Shown: positions 1 through 8,258, counted from the stretch's first letter. The stretch is 34,982 nucleotides of DNA from DAOTUL01 sp034437435 (GCA_964417785.1 CAYQJO010000014.1:1-34982); one strand, 5' to 3'. Notes: generated by a model from the sequence alone, not told the origin. Made by a program: numbers and translations.

Positions 1-1
1 G

Positions 2-1147
2 GCTTACCCGCTGTACCGCCGCTGGTACGATCTGACCGATGGCGCACCGGAATTTCCCGCACCGCCGACCGACGAACCGACGCCGCGCATGGATGAGTCC
101 GCGCCAGAGGAGCCAGTGGAGCCGCCCCTGGTCGAGCCAGTGGCTGCGGCAACCGGACGGCGTATGCTGCCGCTGCGATTGATCGTCATCGCACTGCTGG
201 CGCTGCTGGTGATGGTGGCGGCGTATGTCATCATGAACAGCAGCAGCGGCGGCGATGATGATGATGAAGGCGATGCACCCGTTGTCGTGGCGGCCTCGCA
301 GACCATGACTGAATCCGCTGCCATCGTCACCGTTGAAGCGACCGCAGAGATAGAAACAGCCATCGCATCTGATCCAACGACATCGGCTGATAATCCTACC
401 GTAACCGATGCCCTGCCAACGGCGACGGTTGCGACCGCCACACCGACCGAGACGGTCATCCCGACCGACACGCCAACGGAGACGCCATCGCCGACGGTCA
501 CGGCCAGCCCGACACCGACACCCACCCTGCCACCGCAGGGCCTCCAGGGATGGCAGGATTTGCTGGCGCTGTCGCGCCGTCTGGACGATCCCGCCTGGGA
601 CAGCGAATTGTTCAGCCCGGTAGCCGGGAGTTCAAACTGGCGGTTGGGTGTGGGCAGTACGGGCGATGGCACGGCAGGCGAACAGGCCGAAATCATGCTT
701 GACTTCGACATGCTCGATCTGTACTACGGCAACAACGCACCATCGCGCATCCTCCGGACCGAAGCCACCCTGTCACTGACCACCTACGATCCTTCGCTGC
801 TGGATAACAGAGATGTATATTTCGGTCTGATGCTGCAAAGCGCGGACGATCCCACCCGCCGGGTCGGCATCTACATTGAGGTCATCAGCCTGAATATCCT
901 GAACCTGTGGATTGTGGACGGTGATGAATCGACCCCGCGCCGGCAGGTCACCGTGACATCGGTCAATCCGCGCCTGCGCATCGAGCGCGATTCGGCCAAT
1001 GGACGGATCACACTATTCTACAACGACAGCCAGCTTGGTGAACCAATCCCCTTTGTCGGCGTCGATGATCCGATTGAACCGGCACTATTCATCCGCGATA
1101 GTGGGGTGATCGTCACGGTGGTCAGTTGGCGGCTCGGACTCCGATAA
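2..1147 (+). CDS. Membrane-anchored protein with extracytoplasmic beta-sandwich-like domain (5' truncated)
   Basis: The reading frame is open from the left edge, so the start lies outside the window; the first in-frame ATG visible is at 89. In order it shows a hydrophilic acidic/Pro-rich segment, one transmembrane helix encoded at about 170-230 (LIVIALLALLVMVAAYVI), an Asp run, a long Thr/Pro-rich low-complexity linker (about 400-535) and a C-terminal domain of about 200 residues rich in beta-type sequence (LRTEATLSL, VYFGLMLQS, RLRIERDSANGRITLFYND). That last pattern resembles concanavalin-like or DUF1080-type lectin folds, but I cannot assign a family. Topology suggests a cytoplasmic N-terminal part (missing), a TM anchor, a flexible stalk and an external binding domain, as in many Chloroflexota regulators or kinases with external sensors. 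The 3' end overlaps the convergent gene by 63 bp. Confidence 0.75.
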   Translation, partial: AYPLYRRWYDLTDGAPEFPAPPTDEPTPRMDESAPEEPVEPPLVEPVAAATGRRMLPLRLIVIALLALLVMVAAYVIMNSSSGGDDDDEGDAPVVVAASQTMTESAAIVTVEATAEIETAIASDPTTSADNPTVTDALPTATVATATPTETVIPTDTPTETPSPTVTASPTPTPTLPPQGLQGWQDLLALSRRLDDPAWDSELFSPVAGSSNWRLGVGSTGDGTAGEQAEIMLDFDMLDLYYGNNAPSRILRTEATLSLTTYDPSLLDNRDVYFGLMLQSADDPTRRVGIYIEVISLNILNLWIVDGDESTPRRQVTVTSVNPRLRIERDSANGRITLFYNDSQLGEPIPFVGVDDPIEPALFIRDSGVIVTVVSWRLGLR

Positions 1148-1741
1148 GGGGACGAACACGGTGATGCTGTCTTCTTCATCACGGACCAGGCTTTCCGGCG
1201 GATAGCGCAGCACCACAGCCGTCATCCATAGATCACCGACGGCACCTGATCCGTTGAAAACAACGGCCAGTGTGATATAGGCAGCGAAGGCATCCGGCAG
1301 CAGCAGCACCAGCAGCATACCGGCCAACGTGATGACCACCGCCGGGGCCAGGGCGATGGCGATAAAATCGTTGCGGCGGAAGTAAGCATCATCGGCGGTG
1401 GCGAATAACACCACCGGAACACGTATAGGGCCGATACGCACGGATTTCGATCCGTAGCGTGGGTGGTGGCCGGTCCATTGGATGACCAGCCCGTGTACCA
1501 GTTCATGCAGCGGGAAAACCAGCAGCACCAGCAGCCACAACACCGGCCAGGGCAGGATCGTGTCACCGGGCAGCAATCCCCGGATCGACTGAACCAGGGC
1601 GGTCCAGCCGATCATCAGGGCGGCAAAAGGAACCAGCAGCACCAGCGACAGCACATTCAGCCAGACCATGTTCGCCATGTCCATCAGAGTCAGACGGTAA
1701 ACCTGACGATAACCTGGCGGCAACTGCGTGATTCCTGACAT
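1085..1741 (-). CDS. DUF3267 family membrane protein (putative zincin-type metalloprotease)
   Basis: 218 residues. Two N-terminal hydrophobic segments (about 27-48 and 65-78) lead into HELVH (His79-Glu80-x-x-His83), the zinc-binding HExxH core of DUF3267 and M50-like membrane zincins, followed by two further TM segments (about 125-165). The C-terminal 40 residues are hydrophilic and acidic. By family it would be a membrane-embedded protein with possible peptidase activity; substrate unknown. It starts 3 bp after the ferredoxin stop, with a GAAGGGC ribosome site inside the ferredoxin end, so the two are probably co-transcribed. Its last 63 bp overlap the convergent gene on the plus strand. Confidence 0.8.
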   Translation of the reverse strand: MSGITQLPPGYRQVYRLTLMDMANMVWLNVLSLVLLVPFAALMIGWTALVQSIRGLLPGDTILPWPVLWLLVLLVFPLHELVHGLVIQWTGHHPRYGSKSVRIGPIRVPVVLFATADDAYFRRNDFIAIALAPAVVITLAGMLLVLLLPDAFAAYITLAVVFNGSGAVGDLWMTAVVLRYPPESLVRDEEDSITVFVPLSESEPPTDHRDDHPTIADE

Positions 1742-1744
1742 GGT

Positions 1745-2113
1745 TCAGCCCTTCGGGGCGTCGGTCCACTCCGGTTCCGGCGTAATCTGGTCTTCGGGCC
1801 GGCTGCCCGGATCGTCCAGACCGCTGTTAGAGAGCGTGTTGAGCGGTTCAACCGTCATATCATGGTCACAGGTGATCTGGCAACTCAGGCGTATCTGACC
1901 GAGCAGATTGTCGCCCTGTGCCAGACGGTCGCGTTCGGCGACGGTCATCTGCGACGGTTCGCCTTCGTGAAACTGGACGCGGCAAGTGGTGCATTTAGCG
2001 TAACCACCGCAGCGGTGCAGTATATCGACTTCGCTGTCTTCCAGGGCCAACACCAGGCGCTTACCCTCTGGCACATCAAACGTCTGTCCGTCTTTTACGG
2101 TAATCTTGGGCAT
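1745..2113 (-). CDS. [2Fe-2S] ferredoxin
   Basis: 122 residues. A beta-grasp ferredoxin domain carries cluster ligands Cys35, Cys41, Cys44 (C-x5-C-x2-C, CGGYAKCTTC) and Cys78 (RLSC). The x5 spacing and CGG start match the class seen in XylF-like and DUF4445-associated ferredoxins rather than the plant photosynthetic type (C-x4-C-x2-C). A soluble one-electron carrier is expected. The start is fixed by AGGAGG seven bases upstream of the ATG at 2113. The C-terminal 30 residues are an acidic, Pro-rich extension beyond the usual fold. No dedicated redox partner lies next to it; it runs into the DUF3267 gene. Confidence 0.9.
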   Translation of the reverse strand: MPKITVKDGQTFDVPEGKRLVLALEDSEVDILHRCGGYAKCTTCRVQFHEGEPSQMTVAERDRLAQGDNLLGQIRLSCQITCDHDMTVEPLNTLSNSGLDDPGSRPEDQITPEPEWTDAPKG

Positions 2114-2205
2114 CAGAAATCCTCCTGTTTTTCACTGACACTATGATAACTTGTCGTAACGGATCACTGCGTTTCTATGTGCAATCTTTAATCCGTAGGA
2201 CTGTC

Positions 2206-3177
2206 TCAACGAGCCAGAACCATCGCCAGTTCAAATAGCGAGCGATCTACTGGCCGGTGCCTGCCCGCGATGTCTTTCAGCGGCGTGGTGATGACTTCAC
2301 TGCCGTTCATACCCACCAGGACGCCGAAATTGCCCTTATCCAGTTCCTCAACAGCAGCCGCGCCCAGACGTGTCGCCAGGATGCGGTCGGCAACTCCGGG
2401 TGTACCGCCGCGCTGGACATGACCGAGCTTGGTTGACCGCAGTTCAAAACCAATATTCTCCTGATGTTTCTCAAAGTATGCCAGGATGTCGTCGGCTTGA
2501 TATTTGGCCCCTTCTGCTACCACCACGATCCCGTGCGCTTTGCCACGCTCGTAGGCTTTTTCCAGAATTTCGGCCACTTTTTCCGGGGTGGTGTCCACCT
2601 CCGGGATGATGATAGCCTCGGCACCACCAGCGATCCCCGACATCAACGCGATATAACCGCAGTCGCGACCCATAACCTCGATCAAAAAGGCACGGATGTG
2701 GGAAGACGCAGTGACCTTGAGACGGTCGATGGCTTCCAGCGCGATGTTGACGGCTGTATCGACGCCGATGGAAATATCAGAGCCGTACAGGTCGTTATCG
2801 ATGGTAGACGCCACCCCCACCACCGGGAAATTCTTCTCGTGCAGGGCGTTAGCCCCGGTCTGCGAACCATTGCCGCCGATGACCACCAGCCCTTCGACAT
2901 CGTGCTGGTGCAGGTTGCGGATGGCTTTCATCTGACCGGCGTCGGTTTTGAATTCTTCAGATCGGGCGCTGCCGAGGAAGGTGCCACCTTTCTGGATAAT
3001 CCCACCGACATCCCGGCGTCCCAGTGCCTCAAACTCACCATCCACCAACCCGGCATAACCATAACGGACACCGAAGACCTCCCAGCCTTTATCGATGGCA
3101 ACACGGGTCACGGCCCGGATGGCGGCGTTCATACCCGGCGCATCCCCACCACTTGTCAAAACTGCTATACGTCTCAT
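2206..3177 (-). CDS. pfkA: 6-phosphofructokinase
   Basis: 323 residues, the normal bacterial length. It phosphorylates fructose 6-phosphate to fructose 1,6-bisphosphate in glycolysis. Numbering aligns without gaps to E. coli PfkA through residue 171: Gly11, Arg72, Thr125, catalytic Asp127 and Asp129 (STIDND), Arg162, and Met169-Gly170-Arg171 (EVMGR). Gly104 is retained, which by family rule indicates ATP rather than pyrophosphate as donor. Two positions differ: residue 103, a metal-associated Asp in E. coli (GGDGS), is Asn (GGNGS), and residue 124 is Ser, neither the Gly of ATP enzymes nor the Lys of PPi enzymes. The start at 3177 is chosen over an upstream TTG (3195) because AAGGAGA sits just before this ATG and the protein then begins MRRIAVLTSGG as usual. 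Confidence 0.95.
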   Translation of the reverse strand: MRRIAVLTSGGDAPGMNAAIRAVTRVAIDKGWEVFGVRYGYAGLVDGEFEALGRRDVGGIIQKGGTFLGSARSEEFKTDAGQMKAIRNLHQHDVEGLVVIGGNGSQTGANALHEKNFPVVGVASTIDNDLYGSDISIGVDTAVNIALEAIDRLKVTASSHIRAFLIEVMGRDCGYIALMSGIAGGAEAIIIPEVDTTPEKVAEILEKAYERGKAHGIVVVAEGAKYQADDILAYFEKHQENIGFELRSTKLGHVQRGGTPGVADRILATRLGAAAVEELDKGNFGVLVGMNGSEVITTPLKDIAGRHRPVDRSLFELAMVLAR

Positions 3178-3270
3178 AGGTCTCCTTATCCTCAAACTAA
3201 AGTACCGGTTCTAATTATGCCCGATTTTGGCAAAATATGTTTAACTCACAATTAAGCCGGAGCCGACTCC

Positions 3271-3963
3271 ATGCAGACCACACCTCAATATTTTGACTTG
3301 CTCGACGCTTTTCCGGAGCAAGGATGTCCTATTTGCCGTCTCATCCTGCGCGACGAAGCCCGCTATATCAACGCGCTGATCTACGAGTATTTCAACGATA
3401 ATGGCACGTTCCAGGCGTTTGTGGCTGGTCGCGGCTGGTGCAACACGCATGGTGCGCGGATTCGCCAGACCAAAGGCAACGTCCTGGGGCTGGCGCTGCT
3501 CTCTGGCGCGGCCTATGACGAGATTCTATCGCGGAGGGGGGGGGGCCTTCCCGGTGGGATGGCAGGGCTGCTGGGCAAAAATGCCACCGCCGATGCCCTG
3601 GAGCCGGTAGGACCGTGCGAAATCTGCACCTTTATGGATGGAGCCGAACAGCGCTATCTGGAAGCCGTCAACAACACCTGGAACGATGCCCGTTTTTCTG
3701 AGGCATATCGCCAGTCCGAGGGATTTTGCCTGCCGCATGTGCGCATGCTGCTGCGCCGGATGTCGGACCCGGCACCGCTGCTGGCGATCCAGCGGGAAAA
3801 GTGGACAGCGCTGCTCTACGAACTGCGCGATTTTGTCCAGAAGTATGATAAAGACAACGCGCTCGAACTCATCGGTGCGGAGGGTGATAGCTGGCGGCGG
3901 GCCACCCGTTATTTGATGGGCGAGGAAGGCGTATTTGGGATGCGCCGTCAGCCCAAGGCCTGA
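3271..3963 (+). CDS. DUF6062 family protein
   Basis: 230 residues, soluble. Two repeats of a Cys/His pattern are visible: CPIC (19-22) with CNTH (57-60), and CEIC (116-119) with CLPH (153-156). Each half could bind one zinc or similar metal as C-x2-C plus C-x2-H, which is the hallmark of the DUF6062 family; function unknown. A run of ten G residues at 3536-3545 encodes the Gly-rich link between halves (SRRGGGLPGG). It stands alone on the plus strand, divergent from pfkA with about 90 bp between, and its final 16 bp overlap the end of the convergent PLP enzyme. Only a weak ribosome site (GGAG) precedes the ATG. Confidence 0.8.
   Translation: MQTTPQYFDLLDAFPEQGCPICRLILRDEARYINALIYEYFNDNGTFQAFVAGRGWCNTHGARIRQTKGNVLGLALLSGAAYDEILSRRGGGLPGGMAGLLGKNATADALEPVGPCEICTFMDGAEQRYLEAVNNTWNDARFSEAYRQSEGFCLPHVRMLLRRMSDPAPLLAIQREKWTALLYELRDFVQKYDKDNALELIGAEGDSWRRATRYLMGEEGVFGMRRQPKA
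3536..3545 (+). repeat. G10 homopolymer tract inside the DUF6062 gene
   Basis: Ten consecutive G lie in frame within the coding sequence, between the two Cys/His halves. Tracts of this length are prone to slipped-strand mispairing and to sequencing error; one base more or less would truncate the second metal-binding half. Confidence 0.9.
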
Positions 3964-5300
3964 TCCAGGTCCGCGATCACGTCATCCGGATGCTCGCCGC
4001 CGACATTGAGCCGGATCATGTTCACCGGGATGCCTGCCAGATCGCGGCCTTCGTCGCCCTGCTGCTGATGGGTGGAGATGGCCGGGATGGTCGCCACGCT
4101 CTTGATCCGCCCCAGATCGGTCGCCCGAAAAATAAGTTGCAGCCGGTCGAAGACCTGCCGCGCCGCCGCATGGCCGCCTTTGACGTTGAAGCTGAGCAAA
4201 TGCCCGTAGCGGTTGACCGGATGGCTGTAGTCGTCCTCGCCATCGACCAGCCACATGTATTTCGCGGCGACCTCATGGCCGGGCGATTTGGGCAGGCCAG
4301 GATAGAGTACGGACTCCACCTGCGGGTGGTCGTTAAGATACCGGGCGACCTTCATGGCGTTCTGGCTGAGCATATCGACTTTGCTTCGCAGCGTACGCAG
4401 ATCATTGAGCGTCATAATGGCGTTGAAGGGGCTGACCGAGGGACCGAAATCACGCGCTGGCAGCGTTTTGATGTACATGGCGAAGTTCTGGCGGGCCTCG
4501 TCGGGGGCAAACCGGGCGGTGATGTTATGGCGAGCGACCACCGCGCCACCGATGGCGAATCCGCTGATGGTCATGGACTTGCTGGTGGAATGCACCACTA
4601 CATCGGCCCCGTGCAGCAGTGGGCGCATCAGCGCAGGTGTTGCCAGTGTCGAATCCACGATCAAGGGGATATTGTGGCTGTGGGCCAAATCCGCCAGGGC
4701 CGCGACATCAAAGACCGACAGCGTAGGATTGGTCGGCATTTCGCTGTAGAGGAAGCGGGTGTTGGCGTCGATCCGGGCAGCCCAGGCATCCAGATCGAGC
4801 GGATCAGGTACCCAGCGGGCATCAACGCCGCGCTCCCCCTGGTAACGTTCGCTGAAAAGCTGGAAGGTGCCGCCGTAGCAGCGGGCGCTGGCGACGAAAT
4901 TGACCTGATCGCCGGTCAGGAAGGGGTTGGTTGACATGAAGACCGCTGCCGCACCCGACGATGTGGTCGTGGCTGCGACTTCGCCATCGAAGCCGTAGCC
5001 TTCTAACAGGGCCAGCGTCTCCTCCAGGTAATGGACGGTCGGATTGGCAATCCGGCTGTAGGTCCAGGAGGGCATGAGATAAGCCAGCGCTGCTTCCATG
5101 TGGTCGCTGTTTTCGAAGTGCTGCGCCGTGCTGAAGTAGGCCGGTTCGATGATGCTGCCCTGATTTTCCAGCGCGGCCTGGCCGGAATACAAGCCGTGTA
5201 CAGCGATGGTGTCGAACTTTTTGCCACGCATGATGTCCCGCTGTCGGGCCGCCGCCGCCATCATGGCCTCACCCTGCTGGACGTAATCTTCAACGCTCAT
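3948..5300 (-). CDS. Cys/Met metabolism PLP-dependent enzyme (O-acetylhomoserine sulfhydrylase-like)
   Basis: 450 residues, typical for the MetY/MetZ/MetB fold. Features include SRIANPTVHYLEE near residue 85, the PLP-stacking region GEVAATTTSSGAAAV, EMPTNP near 195, DSTLATP around 225, and the PLP lysine Lys241 in HSTSKSMTISG. The C-terminal SLNVGGEHPDD-type ending (RLNVGGEHPDD) is the expected one. The likely reaction is sulfide or thiol addition to O-acetylhomoserine in methionine synthesis, but cystathionine synthase/lyase activity cannot be excluded by eye. An AGGA ribosome site precedes the ATG at 5300, and only 24 bp separate it from the upstream S9 peptidase on the same strand, so it may be the last gene of that transcript. 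Confidence 0.85.
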   Translation of the reverse strand: MSVEDYVQQGEAMMAAAARQRDIMRGKKFDTIAVHGLYSGQAALENQGSIIEPAYFSTAQHFENSDHMEAALAYLMPSWTYSRIANPTVHYLEETLALLEGYGFDGEVAATTTSSGAAAVFMSTNPFLTGDQVNFVASARCYGGTFQLFSERYQGERGVDARWVPDPLDLDAWAARIDANTRFLYSEMPTNPTLSVFDVAALADLAHSHNIPLIVDSTLATPALMRPLLHGADVVVHSTSKSMTISGFAIGGAVVARHNITARFAPDEARQNFAMYIKTLPARDFGPSVSPFNAIMTLNDLRTLRSKVDMLSQNAMKVARYLNDHPQVESVLYPGLPKSPGHEVAAKYMWLVDGEDDYSHPVNRYGHLLSFNVKGGHAAARQVFDRLQLIFRATDLGRIKSVATIPAISTHQQQGDEGRDLAGIPVNMIRLNVGGEHPDDVIADLDQALG

Positions 5301-5324
5301 GGTAGTTCCATCCTATGTGTTATA

Positions 5325-7154
5325 TCAACTGAACGCACTGGCGAAGAATTCGTGCAGGCGTTTATACAGCACCTTCTGGTTCTTCGGCCTGGAAATGCCG
5401 TGTCCTTCGTCATCGAACGCCAGCAGTTCGTATTTGACACCGCTCTTTTGCAGCGCCTCGGTGACGGTGCGCACATTCTCCGGCGTGACGTTGGGATCGC
5501 GCATCCCCTGGACGATGAGTAAACGCCCTTCGATCTGGTCCACGAAGTTAATCGGTGAGCGCTCGTGATAGCGCTCCGGCACCTGATCGGGCCTGCCACC
5601 CATCATCTCCTCGCTGTAGGGACGCAAATCGGGCCGGGTCGTCTCGTAATCGACCACCAGATCGGTCATGCCACACACGGGCGCGGATGCCGCCAGCACG
5701 TCTTTTTTCAGGCGCGTAATGCTGCACCAGGACGAATACCCGCCGTAGGATGTCCCGGTCATGCCGACCTGGCCCGCCTGGGCGATACCGGCGTCAATGA
5801 GCGCCTGGATGCCGGTGGCGATGTCGTCCTGTTCTTTACCGCCCCAACCCTCGACTTTGATCGCCTCACGGAAAGCCATGCCAAAACCGGTACTGCCGCG
5901 ATAATTGGGGTCGAGTACGTTGAAACCTTCACGGGCGAAGAACTGAATCTGGTTGTTGATGCTGTCCGAACTGTGCGCGGTCGGTCCACCGTGAATATAA
6001 ACCACCGTCCCGCGTGGCTCCCCCTGAGCGCGGTACAGCCAGCCCTGGATTTCCAACCCATCGACCGAAGTCCAGCGAACATCCTCAGCGGCGGTCAGGT
6101 CGTCGGGTGTCAGTGCCGTGCGTTCCCACACTCGCGATAGACTAACGAAGTTGGTGGGGTCCACATCCCGGATGGCGAAGCGGAAAATGTCGTTAGGCTG
6201 GCGCGAATTATGATAGGTGCCGATCCAGGTCTGCCCATCGACGGGCGCGACCGGCACCAACCGGCCCGGCAGTTCCGGCATCCGGATTTCCTCACCGGTA
6301 TCCGGATTGAGCAAAACACAGCGGGTCCGCGCCTTGTCCACCTCGATCAGAACGATGCTGTTGCTGCCGTGCGGGACAAAGGCGTGTTCAATGTTACGGG
6401 CCGGGTCATCAACCAGCCAGCGCGGCTCCGGCTCATCCAGAGTCAGCACCCCCAGACGGCGATGCGTCGGAGTCTCCACCAGCGCCAGAATCCGCTTGCC
6501 ATCGGGGAACCATGTCGCGGAGGTCTTCACCTCATCACCGAAGTTGAGCAGTTCGCGATCCTGGTGACCGTCAACATCCACTACCCACATCTGATCGCCG
6601 GCAGGGTGCAAATCGGAGCGCGGATAGAGCAGATGGGTACCGATGCTGTTGAGTTCAGGCCAGGTGAAGCCGTTCTTCTGCGGCTTCGCCAGCGGCACCC
6701 GCTCGCCCGTCTCCAGATCATGCCGGTAAAGCCAGGTCTGCTCGATCTCGTCACCGGATTCGACATCGAAATTGGCCCCGTAGAACAGCCAGCGCCCATT
6801 GGGATGCGGTTCCGCGCCGCGCATGAAGTAATTGGGATTCGGCTCCGTCAGCGGCTTCATATTGAGCGGATCGTCCAGATCGACCCGGAACAGTTGGCGG
6901 CGCTCGTCGCCCTGGTGATCCTGCACCACCAGCACGGCCTTACCATCTGGTGTCCAGTTGATGGCGAAGGTGTTTTCGGGTGTATCAGTCAGCCGGATGG
7001 GTGCCTGCGATCCGTCGGTAGGTGCGGCATAGACCTCGGCGGTGGGTGCGGTCCGCATCCACGACCAGGCCACCCAGCGGCCATCGCGTGAGGGCAGCGC
7101 TCCGTACATACCCGGCAGGGATAGCAGTGCATCAAGATATTCATCAGCATTCAT
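5325..7154 (-). CDS. S9 family prolyl-oligopeptidase-type serine peptidase
   Basis: 609 residues. The first 340 or so form a WD/beta-propeller-like region with repeated patterns such as DGRWVAWSW, PDGKAVLVV and PNGRWLFYG; the rest is an alpha/beta-hydrolase. The catalytic triad is visible as Ser469 in GTSYGGYS, Asp553 in GMRDPNVTP and His585 in DDEGHGIS, with the oxyanion region HGGPTAHS near residue 390. No signal peptide is seen, so it probably acts in the cytoplasm on short peptides; acylaminoacyl peptidase is the nearest general class. Start: ATG at 7154, with a TTG at 7157 directly before it; AAAGGA upstream suits either. It begins within 6 bp of the preceding gene's stop. Confidence 0.9.
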   Translation of the reverse strand: MNADEYLDALLSLPGMYGALPSRDGRWVAWSWMRTAPTAEVYAAPTDGSQAPIRLTDTPENTFAINWTPDGKAVLVVQDHQGDERRQLFRVDLDDPLNMKPLTEPNPNYFMRGAEPHPNGRWLFYGANFDVESGDEIEQTWLYRHDLETGERVPLAKPQKNGFTWPELNSIGTHLLYPRSDLHPAGDQMWVVDVDGHQDRELLNFGDEVKTSATWFPDGKRILALVETPTHRRLGVLTLDEPEPRWLVDDPARNIEHAFVPHGSNSIVLIEVDKARTRCVLLNPDTGEEIRMPELPGRLVPVAPVDGQTWIGTYHNSRQPNDIFRFAIRDVDPTNFVSLSRVWERTALTPDDLTAAEDVRWTSVDGLEIQGWLYRAQGEPRGTVVYIHGGPTAHSSDSINNQIQFFAREGFNVLDPNYRGSTGFGMAFREAIKVEGWGGKEQDDIATGIQALIDAGIAQAGQVGMTGTSYGGYSSWCSITRLKKDVLAASAPVCGMTDLVVDYETTRPDLRPYSEEMMGGRPDQVPERYHERSPINFVDQIEGRLLIVQGMRDPNVTPENVRTVTEALQKSGVKYELLAFDDEGHGISRPKNQKVLYKRLHEFFASAFS

Positions 7155-7159
7155 CAAAG

Positions 7160-7696
7160 TTATTTTCCTTTGTTTTCCAGGTAGCGTGCTTCATCTCGGA
7201 CAAAATCAACTGTCCCGGCAATGGTCGGATCAGGCAGGGTGCCGGGAGGCAGTGTGTGAACAGTAAAATCGAAGGGGTTGAGCCGGACCACGCCGACCTC
7301 ATCCGGTCGGACCGGAGCCAGATACAGATGACGGCCATCATAACAGGTGCCGTCCGCTGGTTGCAGGATGACATTGAGACTGACAGCTTCCACCGGATAC
7401 AGCGAGAACGTCACATCGTTGACGATATGCGTATGGCTGGCATCCACCAGCCCCATCATCGTCTGCGTGCGCTCACGCAGTCCCGGTGCGAGGTCTGCCC
7501 GCGCCGCATGATAGCCCATCGCATCCAGGATCATCAGCGTGGACCGTCCGCCGGTAATCGCGCAGGGCCACACCGCCGGATCGCACGACTCGCCCAGGTC
7601 CACCCGGTACGCCTGCGGGTCCAGTTGTGTCATCCAGGTATACAATCGGGGCAGCCGGTCCAGGTCGCCGCGCAGACCGTAAGTGTAAAGAATCAA
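7160..7696 (-). CDS. Metallophosphoesterase/5'-nucleotidase-like protein lacking metal ligands
   Basis: 178 residues. The pattern ILYTYGLRGDLDRLPRL near the start, followed by LGESCDPAVWPC, TGGRSTLMILDAMGYHAA, follows the N-terminal course of COG0737-type 5'-nucleotidases (normally D-x-H-G, then a GD motif, then G-x-x-x-MNALGYD). Here the D-x-H is replaced by GLRGD and the other ligand positions are not recognisable, so catalysis is unlikely. The family match is by pattern only and moderate. The start is the TTG at 7696, overlapping the upstream stop as TTGA, which implies translational coupling to the transposase-like gene. The stop is 3-6 bp before the S9 peptidase start. Function unknown. 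Confidence 0.6.
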   Translation of the reverse strand: MILYTYGLRGDLDRLPRLYTWMTQLDPQAYRVDLGESCDPAVWPCAITGGRSTLMILDAMGYHAARADLAPGLRERTQTMMGLVDASHTHIVNDVTFSLYPVEAVSLNVILQPADGTCYDGRHLYLAPVRPDEVGVVRLNPFDFTVHTLPPGTLPDPTIAGTVDFVRDEARYLENKGK

Positions 7697-8211
7697 TGCG
7701 AATTATCCGGATCATTCAGATTGCCGCCACCGGATATGAAGGAACCCTCATCGAGCGGCAGCATCCGGGCGAAACCCGCATAGACAGCCACATTGGCCCG
7801 GTAGCGTGCGTTGGCCGAACTGAAGGGATAATCCTCGGCTTTCTCGCACAACCCCGCCGCCACCGGCGACAGGACCAACATATCCAGGCGGGCGTTGAGC
7901 GCTTTCTGTGTCTGGATCGGCGTGTGCTGAAAGCGCACCGACCAGACAAACATCGCATCTGGCAGCAGCGCGTTCAACACCGGCATCATCTCCGCTTGCA
8001 GGTGGGCGATGACCCCAGAAATTCCCTGGCGAATAGGCGATGTGACCATTTCCAACGCATCCGGCAGCACGACAAAGCCGTGCAATCGCAGCCAGCCCTG
8101 GTTCTGGGCGTTGATGATGGCACCGATGACCGCCTCAGCCGCACTGCTGTTAGTGAAGTACGATTTTTCTTGCTCCGTTGGCACACGCACATAGAGCGGA
8201 AACTCGGCCAT
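7693..8211 (-). CDS. Catalytically degenerate REP-associated/IS200-like transposase (Y1_Tnp fold)
   Basis: 172 residues. The overall course matches RAYT-type transposases: a conserved (Y/F)VVMPDHVHLL-like strand (here GFVVLPDALEMV, 45-56), a helix ending in ALNxL, and the C-terminal YIxxNPVRAGL...PEDYPWSSA block (here LDMLVLSPVAAGLC and AEDYPFSSA, 109-132). The two His of the HUH motif are Ala52 and Glu54, and the Tyr of Y-I-x-x-N-P is Met111. With neither nicking nor metal-binding residues it cannot be an active transposase; the otherwise intact frame suggests a domesticated DNA- or RNA-binding role. No flanking REP repeats or IS ends are seen. It is the first gene of the tight minus-strand run. 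Confidence 0.7.
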   Translation of the reverse strand: MAEFPLYVRVPTEQEKSYFTNSSAAEAVIGAIINAQNQGWLRLHGFVVLPDALEMVTSPIRQGISGVIAHLQAEMMPVLNALLPDAMFVWSVRFQHTPIQTQKALNARLDMLVLSPVAAGLCEKAEDYPFSSANARYRANVAVYAGFARMLPLDEGSFISGGGNLNDPDNSH

Positions 8212-8258
8212 ATTTGTAAAGCCCTTCGTACAAAACCTAGATTATTTAGTAACCATCT

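Noticed and set aside
4..711. 235-codon minus-strand Ser/Val-rich open frame
   Set aside because: Antisense to the Thr/Pro-rich stalk; low-complexity artefact.
2464..3255. 263-codon plus-strand open frame
   Set aside because: Entirely antisense to pfkA; composition is that of a mirrored GC-rich gene and no domain is seen.
3990..4934. 314-codon plus-strand open frame
   Set aside because: Antisense to the PLP enzyme, with His/Arg/Asp-rich shadow composition and no ribosome site.
6210..7091. 293-codon plus-strand open frame
   Set aside because: Antisense to the S9 peptidase; shadow composition.
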